Source: Pantoea phytobeneficialis
Lineage (GTDB): Bacteria > Pseudomonadota > Gammaproteobacteria > Enterobacterales > Enterobacteriaceae
Assembly: GCF_009728735.1 (NCBI RefSeq)
Contig: NZ_CP024638.1
Location: 1 to 64,000, forward strand
Reading direction: 5' to 3'
DNA length: 64,000 nt
Shown here: positions 43,339 to 51,527 of the stretch, piece by piece
Position numbering within the stretch: position 1 is the stretch's first letter
How the letters are laid out: every line of letters begins with the position of its first letter
The notes under the pieces: model-generated
The model's database searches: none
Told to the model about the DNA's origin: nothing
The model's input: the letters and a program-made list of their open reading frames with translations, nothing else
Translations under genes and position numbers: made by a program

Positions 43339-44034
43339 CGCATCGGAGCAGAGGAAAATGGCGGTGCCAACCAAATCATCCAGTTCACCAAAGCGGCCAA
43401 GCGGGATTTTTTGCAGCATCGCAGCGCACCAGACGCTGTCTTCATAGAATTCGGCAGTCAGATCGGTGCTGAAATAACCTGGTCCGAGACCATTTACCCG
43501 AATCCCCTGCCCGGCCCACTCCGTTGCCAGCGTGCGGGTTAACCCCGCCAGCCCCGATTTCGAGGCACCGTAGGCGGCCGCACCGGGCACACCAACCTCG
43601 CTGGTCAACGAACAGAGATTAAGGATCGCCCCGCCGCGCCCCACCATACCGCGTGCGGCAGCCTGGGCGACGAAAAACGCGCCTTTCAGGTTAGTATCCA
43701 CGATGCGTTGCCACAGCGCTTCATCGACGTCGAGCGACGGGCACAGTTGCTCAGTCCCGGCGTTGTTGATCACCACATCAAACGGCGGCAGGCGGGCAAA
43801 AAAATCGCGGATCGCCTGTGGTTGTGAGACATCCAGCGGCCAGGCTTCGGCTTGTGGATCGATCTGGCGCAGCGCGATCAGCGCGTTATCCAGCGTGGCC
43901 GCATCGCGCCCACACAATGTTACCTGTGCGCCCGCCTGCGCCAGACCCGACGCCAGCGCAAAGCCTATGCCGCGTGAGCTGCCTGTCACCAGCGCGCGTT
44001 TTCCCTGGAGCGAGAATTGTTCTAATCCTTTCAT
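43279..44034 (-). CDS. short-chain dehydrogenase/reductase
   Basis: A 251-residue classical SDR. Cofactor motif TGSSRGIGFALA (17-28), NNAG (90-93), catalytic Ser/Tyr/Lys with YGASKSG, and the C-terminal TGQVIYVDGGYLAAI. It resembles gluconate 5-dehydrogenase/3-oxoacyl reductase types that oxidise secondary alcohols. It is the last gene of the Tau-type uptake operon and overlaps the Zn-dehydrogenase by 4 bases, so it should act on the imported substrate or its oxidation product. The 3' end overlaps the convergent effector-like gene by 60 bases. Confidence 0.9.
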   Translation of the reverse strand: MKGLEQFSLQGKRALVTGSSRGIGFALASGLAQAGAQVTLCGRDAATLDNALIALRQIDPQAEAWPLDVSQPQAIRDFFARLPPFDVVINNAGTEQLCPSLDVDEALWQRIVDTNLKGAFFVAQAAARGMVGRGGAILNLCSLTSEVGVPGAAAYGASKSGLAGLTRTLATEWAGQGIRVNGLGPGYFSTDLTAEFYEDSVWCAAMLQKIPLGRFGELDDLVGTAIFLCSDASKYLTGQVIYVDGGYLAAI

Positions 44035-44996
44035 GGGGTGATCACCGTTTTTAACCAGGGGCTGCGACCAGCAATCAAATGTGGGTAGATGCCCGGCACG
44101 TCATCAAGGCCGATGGCAGGCGCGACCAGCGTCGCCAGTTTATCCGCCAACTGTGGCAGCAAGGCCAGCGCCTGGCGTTGTTCATCACGAAACACGCTAC
44201 AACCTACCAGGATGATTTCCCGCTCCACCAGGCGGTTCATATCAAAATCCGCTGAATGGTGGAATAACCCCACCAGCGCAATCCGTCCCCCGCTGCTGAT
44301 CTCTTCCACCAACTGGCTCAATACCGCATTGATCCCGGTGGCCTCCACGGCAAAATCAAAAGGGCCGAGTGGCTGCAACGGGACCAGGTTTGCCAGCCGC
44401 TGGTAACGTTCAGCATTTGGCTCAACCAGTTGCACCTGGCAATGCGCCACCTCGTGCAGCAGCAAGGCGACCAGCCCGCCGATGGTGCCACCCCCGGCGA
44501 CCCGCACCCGCGCCCCTGCCGCAAGCTGCAACTGGTTCACCACCCGCAGCGCCACGCCCAGCGGTTCGCTGAGCACTGCAATCTGCGGCGGCAAATCGTC
44601 TGTCACCTGAAGCAATCCGCGCGCCGGTAACAGGGTTTGCTCGGCGAAGCCGCCATCGCACACTTCCCCGACAAAGCCCAGCTTCTCGCACAGGTTGAAG
44701 TGCTGCCGGGCACAGGCCGGGCACTCACCGCACCAGACGCGGGAGTCCGCCACGACCCGATCGCCCGGACGAAAATCGCTGACGTCCGGGGCGCAAGCCA
44801 TCACCTCGCCCATCACCTCGTGGCCCGGTGTCACCGGCAGATGGGCAAACCATTTGCCGGTACGGTAGTTATGTAAATCGGAACCACAAATTCCCGCTGC
44901 CAGCACACGAATCTGCACCTGACCTGGCGCCAGCGTGGGGGCAGGAACCTCCGCCACGCTCAACTGCTCAATGCCTGCTAACCGCACAGCTTTCAT
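44031..44996 (-). CDS. zinc-binding alcohol dehydrogenase (threonine/sorbitol dehydrogenase-like)
   Basis: A 321-residue MDR enzyme with a complete zinc set: catalytic GICGSDLH and GHEVMGEV, and the four-Cys structural site CGECPACARQHFNLC. The Rossmann motif is AGGGTIGGLVALLL. Oxidises a secondary alcohol with NAD. Slightly shorter than usual (about 340). It lies 9 bases after the kinase-like gene and overlaps the SDR; the pair of dehydrogenases suggests sequential or epimerising oxidation of one hydroxyl compound. Confidence 0.9.
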   Translation of the reverse strand: MKAVRLAGIEQLSVAEVPAPTLAPGQVQIRVLAAGICGSDLHNYRTGKWFAHLPVTPGHEVMGEVMACAPDVSDFRPGDRVVADSRVWCGECPACARQHFNLCEKLGFVGEVCDGGFAEQTLLPARGLLQVTDDLPPQIAVLSEPLGVALRVVNQLQLAAGARVRVAGGGTIGGLVALLLHEVAHCQVQLVEPNAERYQRLANLVPLQPLGPFDFAVEATGINAVLSQLVEEISSGGRIALVGLFHHSADFDMNRLVEREIILVGCSVFRDEQRQALALLPQLADKLATLVAPAIGLDDVPGIYPHLIAGRSPWLKTVITP

Positions 44997-45005
44997 GCCG
45001 TCTCC

Positions 45006-46292
45006 TTACACCAGTTGATTGATCCAGCGATTGAAATCATCATCCCCTTCACTCCCCAGCATCACCGCCAGCGCCAGTCCCAGCGAGGAGGTCAACGGCG
45101 TATGCCCGCTGCCGCCGCCAGCCCGCAGGTCCAGTACCAGCGTCGGACAACAAAACATCGCCAGCCGCACCACCCGCTGCCAGTTACCCGGTAACCAGCC
45201 TTGCTCACGCAACGTTGCCAGCAGCGGCCGCCAGTAGTTCTCCCCTTTGCTGTCAAGGAACGCAGCACGCAACGGCGTCAGTTGCCAGTTGTGGCTGACA
45301 TGCAACGTATCGCCACGGCGTACCACCGTGGCCTGATAGCGCCCGTCGGCCTGCGCGGGTTCATACAACCACAGGGGATGGGCAAAGATGTTATGGAAGG
45401 TGGCTTTCACCTCCGCCAGCAATGCCGGAATATGGCTGCCAGCGAAGGCGGGATCGAAACTGACCAACCGCGGTTGTTCGCCCTGGGTGTCATACCAGAC
45501 ATTGGCGTTGTGCGCATCGCCATGCGCCACGACCACACCATGCTGCGCCAACGCTGCCGGGGCCAGCAGTTGCCCGGCTTCGAGAAACAACTGACGCAGG
45601 CTGTGAGCGTAGCGCACCCCGTTGATCTCCCACTGCAACTGGCTGAGGGTTTGCCATGACAGCGTCTCGCCCGCGAGGATAAATTCTTTATCGACGTAAA
45701 AACGCTGCACGCGCCCGCCCAGTCCGGCCGGTGCATCCGGTGAAATCAACCGGTGCCAGAACAGCTGATGGATGGGTTCCGCCACTACCTCATCTACGCT
45801 GCCACGTTGCAACGTGGGCAGGGTTTTTTGCAGAATATCGCGGTCAGCGTGTTGCTGTGCCGTGATCACCGCCGCCTGCAACGCAGGATCGTCCCCCGCC
45901 TCAATCTCACGACAGACATCCGCCAGTCGCCGATCGTTACGCAGGGTGTAGAGCAAAATCTGTCGCCCCGGCTCACCACAGGCGTAGCAGGGGACATCCA
46001 CCGCGAAACCATGCTCGCGCAGCAATTCGGCACGGTAGTACTCTTCGATGGTGTGTTCTTCGCTCTCTTCATGGTGATACTTGAAAAACAAGCGGCGACT
46101 GCCATCAAGGGTAACGTGGCCGTTCAGCGAATTGAGGCTGTATTGATCGCGGTTGATCGCCACATCACTGGCCGTCCCCCCCGTGACCTCACTGATCAAC
46201 TGGGTGAGTTTCTGTTGCGCCCCCTGCCAGTCACCCGCGCGCGCCAGGGTACGCGCCTGCGCGGCCAACGGTTGCCGTGGTTCAGCGGTCAT
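45006..46292 (-). CDS. APH-fold phosphotransferase, operon-linked kinase
   Basis: A 428-residue cytoplasmic protein with the aminoglycoside-phosphotransferase/choline-kinase fold. Visible parts are the nucleotide lysine in RRLFFKYHHEE, the catalytic loop VVVAHGDAHNANVWYD (H-G-D-x-H-x-x-N) and the Mg-binding SFDPAF. These enzymes phosphorylate small alcohols or amines. Start overlaps the HisD-like gene by 11 bases. Placement between a dehydrogenase set and a Tau-type transporter suggests phosphorylation of a catabolic intermediate; the substrate is unknown. Confidence 0.75.
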   Translation of the reverse strand: MTAEPRQPLAAQARTLARAGDWQGAQQKLTQLISEVTGGTASDVAINRDQYSLNSLNGHVTLDGSRRLFFKYHHEESEEHTIEEYYRAELLREHGFAVDVPCYACGEPGRQILLYTLRNDRRLADVCREIEAGDDPALQAAVITAQQHADRDILQKTLPTLQRGSVDEVVAEPIHQLFWHRLISPDAPAGLGGRVQRFYVDKEFILAGETLSWQTLSQLQWEINGVRYAHSLRQLFLEAGQLLAPAALAQHGVVVAHGDAHNANVWYDTQGEQPRLVSFDPAFAGSHIPALLAEVKATFHNIFAHPLWLYEPAQADGRYQATVVRRGDTLHVSHNWQLTPLRAAFLDSKGENYWRPLLATLREQGWLPGNWQRVVRLAMFCCPTLVLDLRAGGGSGHTPLTSSLGLALAVMLGSEGDDDFNRWINQLV

Positions 46293-47610
46293 CCTTCTCT
46301 CCCATCAGCGTTTTACGCAGGTCGGACACCGCCAGTGCATGACCGGGGAATCCTTCATACAGCGCGAAGCGATGGGCTTTGGTTGCCAGTGCATCGTAAC
46401 CCGCCGAAGTAACATAGCCGACCGAGACACGTTTCATATAATCAAACACCGACAGCGGCCCGGCGGTTTTCGCTGCACCGTTGGTGGGTAACACCGCATT
46501 CGGGCCGAGCACAAAGTTACCGAGGGTAATCGGGGTGTGCTGTCCGAGCAGGATTTCTCCGGCATTACGAATCTGCGGCATGACCGCCAGCGGTTCACGC
46601 GCCAGAATCTCCAGATGCTCTGGCGCGTACTGATTAACGAATTCAACCGCAGTGGCGAAGTCTTTGGTCAGCACCACGCCGCCATGTGTGCCGCACAGCA
46701 CCGCCTGGGAAAACTCCGCGCGTTTCTCGCTCTGCTGCGCCCAGTAGCCGGGCAGCGCGGCAATCGCCTCTTCCGCCACGCGGCGGCTGGAGGTGACCAG
46801 ATACGCCGAAGAATCCGGGCCATGTTCGGATTCAATCAGCAAATCTAACGCGGCCAGCGCGCCATCGACGCTGCCATCCGCCAGGATGATGCTCTCGCTG
46901 GGGCCAGCCGGGACGCCGGGATCAATCAGATGTGTCAGTTGACGTTTCGCCGCCACCACCCACGGGCTGCCGGGGCCGACAATTTTCAGGCACTTCGGCA
47001 CGCTCTCCGTACCATACGCCACGGCCGCTACGCCCTGTGCGCCGCCGCATTTATAGATCTCGGTGATGCCAACCAGTTTTGCTGCGACCAGCGTGGCGTC
47101 ATCCACTTTGCCATCCGGTCCCGGTGGCGTAATCACCACCGGACGCGGTACTCCCGCTACCACCGCCGGAATGGTGGTCATAATCAGCACGCTGGGAAAC
47201 GATCCTTTCCCGCGAGGCACGTAGCAGGCGACGGCATCGATTGGGACGTGGCGATCGCCCGCAAATACGCCTGGCTGCATCTCCTTCAGCCACATCTCTT
47301 CCGGTTTTTGCGCCTCATGAAACTTACGCACGTTCTCCACCGAGAAACGAATCGACTCGATAACCTCCGGGTCCATTCGGGCAAAGGCGGCATCAAACTC
47401 TTCAGGCTCAGCGCGAATCGAGAAATGTTCCGGTTGCACCCCATCAAATTCACGCGCGAAGCGGATTAGCGCCGCATCCCCTTCGTTTTTTACCGCCTCG
47501 ATAATCGGCGTGACGCGCGCAGCAAAGAACGAGAGATCAGACTCGGTGCGTTTAAAAAGCGCCTCCGGCAGGGTGTCGGCCTGGGTTAAATCGTGAAAAG
47601 TTACGGACAT
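46282..47610 (-). CDS. histidinol dehydrogenase paralogue (HisD-like, HpsN-like candidate)
   Basis: A 442-residue HisD-family enzyme with the catalytic pair APEHLEI (E331-H332) and SEHGPDS (H263). Compared with biosynthetic HisD, metal-site positions differ: the Gln ligand is E260, the Asp ligand in the G-D-Y block is N365 (GNFVLGPNAVLPT), and the following His is Ala; H424 (FPGHALA) is kept. There are no other his genes here, so it is not histidine biosynthesis. HisD paralogues that oxidise 2,3-dihydroxypropane-1-sulfonate to sulfolactate (HpsN) are known, and the adjacent Tau-type importer plus two dehydrogenases fit such a role; this is an inference. Divergently nothing; second in a seven-gene operon after the transporter. 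Confidence 0.85.
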   Translation of the reverse strand: MSVTFHDLTQADTLPEALFKRTESDLSFFAARVTPIIEAVKNEGDAALIRFAREFDGVQPEHFSIRAEPEEFDAAFARMDPEVIESIRFSVENVRKFHEAQKPEEMWLKEMQPGVFAGDRHVPIDAVACYVPRGKGSFPSVLIMTTIPAVVAGVPRPVVITPPGPDGKVDDATLVAAKLVGITEIYKCGGAQGVAAVAYGTESVPKCLKIVGPGSPWVVAAKRQLTHLIDPGVPAGPSESIILADGSVDGALAALDLLIESEHGPDSSAYLVTSSRRVAEEAIAALPGYWAQQSEKRAEFSQAVLCGTHGGVVLTKDFATAVEFVNQYAPEHLEILAREPLAVMPQIRNAGEILLGQHTPITLGNFVLGPNAVLPTNGAAKTAGPLSVFDYMKRVSVGYVTSAGYDALATKAHRFALYEGFPGHALAVSDLRKTLMGEKDDR

Positions 47611-47625
47611 CGTGGTTTCCTTAAG

Positions 47626-48387
47626 TCAGTGGGTCGCGAGGGGCTGACGAATGCGTGACAACACCCGGTGCTGCAAATCAATGAACTCGGGATCGCGGCT
47701 CATTTCTTCATGTCGTGGTCGGGGGAGATTCACCGGGAAGGTGCTGTCGATAACGCCCTGTCCCATTACCACGATGCGATCGGAGAGCCACACCGCTTCT
47801 TCAATGTCATGGGTAACAAACATCACCGTCAGGCGATGTTTTTCCCAGATTTCAATCAGTAACTGCTGCATCTGATGGCGGGTCATGGCATCCAGCGCGC
47901 CAAAGGGTTCGTCCATCAGCAGAATTTTCGGGCGATACGACAGCGCGCGCGCAATCGCCACACGTTGTTTCATGCCACCGGAAAGTTCACCCGGCCAGCG
48001 GTCACCGGCATTCTCCAGCCGAACCAGTTCGAGATGTTGCTGGGCAATCTCACGGCATTGCTTTGCCGGGGTGCCCGCCGCCTTCAGGGCAAACTCAATG
48101 TTTTGCCGTGCGGTTAGCCACGGCAGCAAGGTGTAGGATTGAAACACCACGCCGCGATCCAACCCCGGTCCGGTGATGGATCGCCCATCCACCAGCACAT
48201 CACCGCCTTCGAACTCCTCTAACCCGGCGGCAATTGACAACAGGGTACTTTTGCCACAGCCGGATGCGCCGACAATCGAGACAAATTCGTTATCGTTCAG
48301 GGTTAAATCAATCCCATGCAGCACTCGCCGTTGGGTTTTGCCCAGTGGGAAACTTTTTTCCAGTTTGGATAAGGTCAGCGTGGCCAT
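47626..48387 (-). CDS. nitrate/sulfonate-type ABC transporter ATPase (TauB/SsuB-like)
   Basis: A 253-residue ATPase. Walker A GASGCGKST, Q-loop GVVFQSYTLLPWLT, signature LSGGMKQRV, Walker B ILLMDEPFGALD and the H-loop VTHDIEEAV are all intact and typical of the TauB/SsuB/NrtD group. It energises the permease encoded just upstream; start and stop overlap as TGATG. Cytoplasmic face of the inner membrane. Confidence 0.94.
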   Translation of the reverse strand: MATLTLSKLEKSFPLGKTQRRVLHGIDLTLNDNEFVSIVGASGCGKSTLLSIAAGLEEFEGGDVLVDGRSITGPGLDRGVVFQSYTLLPWLTARQNIEFALKAAGTPAKQCREIAQQHLELVRLENAGDRWPGELSGGMKQRVAIARALSYRPKILLMDEPFGALDAMTRHQMQQLLIEIWEKHRLTVMFVTHDIEEAVWLSDRIVVMGQGVIDSTFPVNLPRPRHEEMSRDPEFIDLQHRVLSRIRQPLATH

Positions 48388-49232
48388 CAGGAGCGCCTCC
48401 GGTTGTAGCGGAATAACACGCGTTCAGCCGCGCGCATCAGTTGGTCGGTGATCAGGCCCAACAATCCCAGCAGCAGGATGTAGCCGATAATGGTGTCGGT
48501 CTGGAAGTAGCGCTGGGACACCACGATGCGGTAGCCGAGGCCAGAGGTGGAAGCCACCAGCTCTGCCAGCACCAGCCAGGTCCATGCCCAGCCCAGACTG
48601 ATACGCAGCGCATCCCAGATAGCGGGCAAGGCGGCGGGTAACACAATGCGCAGCAGGATTTTGCGATCGGGCATACCCAGGGTGCGCCCCAGACCAATAA
48701 AATCTACCGGTACGCGTTTCACCGCATCCATCATCATCAGCACCTGCTGGAAAAAGGTGCCGATCCAGATCACCAAAAACTTCTGCACATCGTCGGTGCC
48801 GGTCCACAAAATGGTCAGCGGTACAAACGCCACCACTGGCATATAGCGGATGAAATCCACCAGCGGTTCGAAAATGGCTTTGAACAGGCCATAACACCCG
48901 GCCAGCACACCGATCACAATCGACATCAACGAGGAGATCACAAAAGCAATGGCGATGCGATAAAGGCTGCTCTGCACATCGCTCCATAAGGTGCCGTCAC
49001 CGGCTAAGCGCACCATGCGTTGCCAGACCTGATCAAGGCCCGGCAGAAAGATCGCCGGGATCGTGCCGTTTCGGGTTGCCAGCCACCAACTGATCAGCAA
49101 CAGCGCAAACACCGCGACGGCGATGCTGAGAAACTGCCCCCGTGAGGGGGCGCGACCAATGGTAAGCAGCGACCAGCGACGCCGCCGGGCATGAGAGGGA
49201 CGGTTGACGGCGTCCAGTTTTAAAGAACTCAT
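48387..49232 (-). CDS. nitrate/sulfonate-type ABC transporter permease (TauC/SsuC-like)
   Basis: A 281-residue inner-membrane protein with a basic N-terminal leader and six spans. The EAA loop region reads DFIGLGRTLGMPDRKILLRI followed by VLPAALPAIWDALRISLGWAW, the TauC/SsuC pattern. Located 17 bases after the binding-protein gene; couples to the TauB-like ATPase. Confidence 0.93.
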   Translation of the reverse strand: MSSLKLDAVNRPSHARRRRWSLLTIGRAPSRGQFLSIAVAVFALLLISWWLATRNGTIPAIFLPGLDQVWQRMVRLAGDGTLWSDVQSSLYRIAIAFVISSLMSIVIGVLAGCYGLFKAIFEPLVDFIRYMPVVAFVPLTILWTGTDDVQKFLVIWIGTFFQQVLMMMDAVKRVPVDFIGLGRTLGMPDRKILLRIVLPAALPAIWDALRISLGWAWTWLVLAELVASTSGLGYRIVVSQRYFQTDTIIGYILLLGLLGLITDQLMRAAERVLFRYNRRRS

Positions 49233-49249
49233 TACGCCTCCGGGGAGGA

Positions 49250-50239
49250 TTACTGTGCGTTAACGAAGCTGGCGTCAATCACCTGCGCGGGTGTTACCGG
49301 TTGGCTGATAATCCCGGCTTCGGTTGCCGCTTTCAGAACATGCGGGAAGGTGGTGGTGCTGTATTCGCCGCCCAGTACCGCTTTGTTCTCCGCCAGGGTG
49401 TAATATTTCACGCCATCGAACGCGGTGTTGAGATCCTCGACGCTGGCACCTACCGCTTTAGCAATAATGGCGCGATCCGCCGTAGTATTGGCCTGATAAT
49501 GCGCCACGGCAGCATCCCAGGTTTTAATCAGGGCGGCAATCTGGCCGGGTTTGTTTTTGATCACGTCATCACGTACCACCAGCACGTCGCTGATTAAACC
49601 CGGGTCAGATGCACCGCTGTAGAGCATCTTCAGGCTGGGATCCCCCTTCATCGCTACCGAAAGATAAGGTTCGTAGGTCACCGCGACCGGGACGCGTTTA
49701 GCGATCAACGCGCTACCGGCAGACGACGCCGGCATCGGCACCGGTTTGATATCACTGTACTTCAGACCCGCCTTGGCCAGCGCGCTGCGCAGCAAAATGT
49801 CGCTGGTGGTGCCTTCTTCATAGGCGACCTGCTTCCCTTTCAGGTCTTTTAACGAAGTGACATCTTTGGAAACCAGCATCGCATCGGCGGTCTGACTGCG
49901 GTCCAGTAACAGGACCACTTTGACCGGCAGCCCGGCGGAGATCATGCCCATGGCGGTGTGTGTGGCAATGTTGGCGGCATCAATCTGACCACTCGCCAGC
50001 GCGGCGTTAATATCTTTATCTTCCGCGAAGTTAATCACCTCAACGTTGTCTAATCCCTGCTGCTTATACAGGTTGTGTGCCGTGGCCACATGCCATTGGC
50101 CGTAACCCAGCCAGGGTTCAATCCCCATCTTTAACGTGCCTGCTTCCGGTGCCGGTGCGGCCAGACTGCTGGCAGACGCGATCAAACCAAAACAACAGGC
50201 CGCCGCAAGGGTCGTTTTCAACGTACGCAGAGATAGCAT
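49250..50239 (-). CDS. nitrate/sulfonate-type ABC substrate-binding protein (TauA/SsuA-like)
   Basis: A 329-residue periplasmic protein with a signal peptide (about 1-27, ending ASSLAAPA) and the NMT1/TauA pattern WLGYGQWHVATAHNLYKQQGL, KVVLLLDRSQTADAML and VAYEEGTTSDILL. Ligands of this group include taurine, alkanesulfonates, nitrate and thiamine precursors. First gene of the operon, preceded by GAAGGAAAT. The ligand here is not identified; the downstream dehydrogenases argue for an alcohol-bearing sulfonate or similar. Confidence 0.92.
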   Translation of the reverse strand: MLSLRTLKTTLAAACCFGLIASASSLAAPAPEAGTLKMGIEPWLGYGQWHVATAHNLYKQQGLDNVEVINFAEDKDINAALASGQIDAANIATHTAMGMISAGLPVKVVLLLDRSQTADAMLVSKDVTSLKDLKGKQVAYEEGTTSDILLRSALAKAGLKYSDIKPVPMPASSAGSALIAKRVPVAVTYEPYLSVAMKGDPSLKMLYSGASDPGLISDVLVVRDDVIKNKPGQIAALIKTWDAAVAHYQANTTADRAIIAKAVGASVEDLNTAFDGVKYYTLAENKAVLGGEYSTTTFPHVLKAATEAGIISQPVTPAQVIDASFVNAQ

Positions 50240-50647
50240 GCTGATTTCCTTCTGGTAAAAAGTTAAGGGTGATTGTTGTCAGAGCATGTATATACAACTG
50301 CAAGCAAATTAAGTGCCAGGATTACAGCCCGCTACAGCAGGACCAACGCGAGATGTTGCACGAAAGTTGCGCACCAATGGAGAGCATTGCACAGTTTTCA
50401 GTCAGCGCAAACAGGTTGGCTGGCAATGTTAGTGATAGCGCAGGGATCCCGTCATGGCTGGGGGATTTGATTTTGCAGATAATGATGAAATGAACTGACA
50501 GATTTTCATCCCTGATGGGAGGCCAATCACAAACTTCGCATGCAATAATAAAAAACCCGGTCTTGTTATAAACATAACGTGCTGATTTAAAACAAAATTA
50601 TATTTTTATTATGTGTTTTTACGATAAATCGTTACTTGTTCGCGGAA
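50240..50647. other. intergenic stretch upstream of the Tau-type operon
   Basis: About 400 bases holding the presumed operon promoter and ending in AT-rich DNA before a hok-type promoter. I see no repeat, conserved operator or convincing gene. Confidence 0.4.
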
Positions 50648-50677
50648 TTGATGTTTAACAGACAAAAAACGTATTAT
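50648..50677 (+). promoter_or_regulatory. hok promoter, locus 2
   Basis: TTGATG, 18 bases, TATTAT precede the conserved mRNA start CGCGGCGGGTGCTTGAGG. The same -35/-10 pair is found (inverted) at the locus near 58.3 kb. Confidence 0.6.
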
Positions 50678-50710
50678 CGCGGCGGGTGCTTGAGGCTTTC
50701 TGCCTTAAGC

Positions 50711-50767
50711 ATGCAGTTGCTGATGGCGGAAAGAGAAAAGCCCCAGGAAGATTATCCATCAACCTGA
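50711..50767 (+). CDS. mok: short mok-type leader, locus 2
   Basis: An 18-residue frame MQLLMAEREKPQEDYPST begins as the mok leaders of the sister loci do but is shifted after EKPQ and stops early, so coupling to hok may be weakened or absent. Confidence 0.4.
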   Translation: MQLLMAEREKPQEDYPST

Positions 50768-50808
50768 GGCTGCCCTAACGCCTAGACAACGTTAAGGTAG
50801 CCTCTTAC
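50760..50808 (-). ncRNA. sok: predicted Sok-type antisense RNA region, locus 2
   Basis: Complement of the conserved leader CAACCTGAGGC ... GTAGCCTCTTAC, with TAACG/CGTTA able to form the central stem around the loop CCTAGACAA, as in the other loci. Extent and promoter not determined. Confidence 0.45.
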
Positions 50809-50834
50809 GCGCCGTAAGGCAAGGAGGTACAGGC

Positions 50835-50975
50835 ATGAAACAGCTGATGACGAGGAAAGTCTTCATCATTGTGGTCCTTATCATTCTGGTGACGCAGAAG
50901 AATCTTTGCGAGATTCGATTGCGAACCGGAGTCGCGGAGGTCGCTGTTTCAATGGCATGTAGCACTCTGAAGTAA
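50835..50975 (+). CDS. hok: Hok-family type I toxin, locus 2
   Basis: A 46-residue peptide: MKQLMTRKVF, hydrophobic FIIVVLIILV, then QKNLCEIRLRTGVAEVAVSM and ACSTLK. It keeps the Hok pattern (span, L-C-E-I-R-x-R-T-G, E-V-A-V). The span is a few residues shorter than in the sister copies and the terminal AYE is replaced by CST. AAGGAGG precedes the ATG. Expected to damage the inner membrane if made. Confidence 0.88.
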   Translation: MKQLMTRKVFIIVVLIILVTQKNLCEIRLRTGVAEVAVSMACSTLK

Positions 50976-50984
50976 GATGTCACC

Positions 50985-51009
50985 ACGGCGGGGTTCGCCC
51001 CGCCGTTTT
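50985..51009 (+). terminator. hok mRNA terminator hairpin, locus 2
   Basis: ACGGCGGGG, TTCG loop, CCCCGCCGT followed by TTT. The same GC-rich hairpin follows all four hok loci; the full transcripts of the family extend beyond it to the tail CAGGCACCC, which pairs with the 5' end. Confidence 0.6.
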
Positions 51010-51192
51010 GTTGTTGTCAGGCAAGGCACTCAGGCACCCTTCTTCATTCTCTCCTGATGGAGATCCCACTCACATTTCTCACATGAAGCCCAAAAAACAA
51101 GTGACAGTTTATTAATTAATTTGTCATTGATTTTTATCAAAATATCACAGGATATCTTGTAAAAATGAGGGCGATGTTATGCATTCGGGTAA

Positions 51193-51221
51193 TTGATGTG
51201 CTGGCAGGGAATAAGTAGACT
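51193..51221 (+). promoter_or_regulatory. hok promoter, locus 3
   Basis: TTGATG, 17 bases, TAGACT before CGCGGCGGGTGC; same -10 and spacer end (GGCAGGGAATAAG) as locus 1. Confidence 0.55.
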
Positions 51222-51254
51222 CGCGGCGGGTGCCTGGGGCTTTCTGCCTTATGC

Positions 51255-51362
51255 ATGCCATTGCTGACGGCAGAAAGAGAAAAGCCCCAGGTGACTGTAA
51301 ATCAACCTGAGGCCTTATCTTTATGCCTAGACAACATAAAGGTAGCCTCTTACATGCCGTAA
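51255..51362 (+). CDS. mok: mok-type leader, locus 3
   Basis: A 35-residue frame MPLLTAEREKPQVTVNQPEA ... NIKVASYMP, nearly the same as in locus 4 at 58.2 kb. It survives although the hok frame behind it is gone. Confidence 0.5.
   Translation: MPLLTAEREKPQVTVNQPEALSLCLDNIKVASYMP
51303..51353 (-). ncRNA. sok: predicted Sok-type antisense RNA region, locus 3
   Basis: Complement of the conserved leader with CTTTATG/CATAAAG stem around CCTAGACAA. If transcribed it has no toxin of its own here and might act on the mRNAs of the other loci. Confidence 0.45.
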
Positions 51363-51379
51363 GGCAAGAGGTAACAACC

Positions 51380-51388
51380 ATGACGTAA
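51380..51388 (+). pseudogene. hok: hok gene with the coding part deleted, locus 3
   Basis: After the intact promoter, mok leader and ribosome site (GCAAGAGG) the hok frame is only ATG ACG TAA. The bases on both sides (CAACCATGA and GTAAGGGCCACAACGGCGGG) match locus 4 exactly, so a clean internal deletion of about 140 bases removed the toxin while leaving the terminator and fold-back tail (to about 51453). Confidence 0.75.
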
Positions 51389-51466
51389 GGGCCACAACGG
51401 CGGGGTTCGCCCCGCCGTTCCGGTTGTTGTCAGGCAAAGGCCTTCAGGCACCCATCTCACCCTCCA

Positions 51467-51488
51467 GTAGCGGCGCGATTTATCGCGC
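51467..51488. repeat. palindromic intergenic repeat, unit 7
   Basis: One unit, GTAGC followed by GGCGCGATTTATCGCGC, between hok locus 3 and the end of the GntR gene. Confidence 0.75.
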
Positions 51489-51527
51489 AATTACGGGAGA
51501 GTTATCGGAAAAACAGCGCGATTGCAG

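Noticed and set aside
46282..47610. true histidine-biosynthesis hisD
   Set aside because: No other his genes nearby, metal-site residues differ and the gene is embedded in a transport/catabolic operon.
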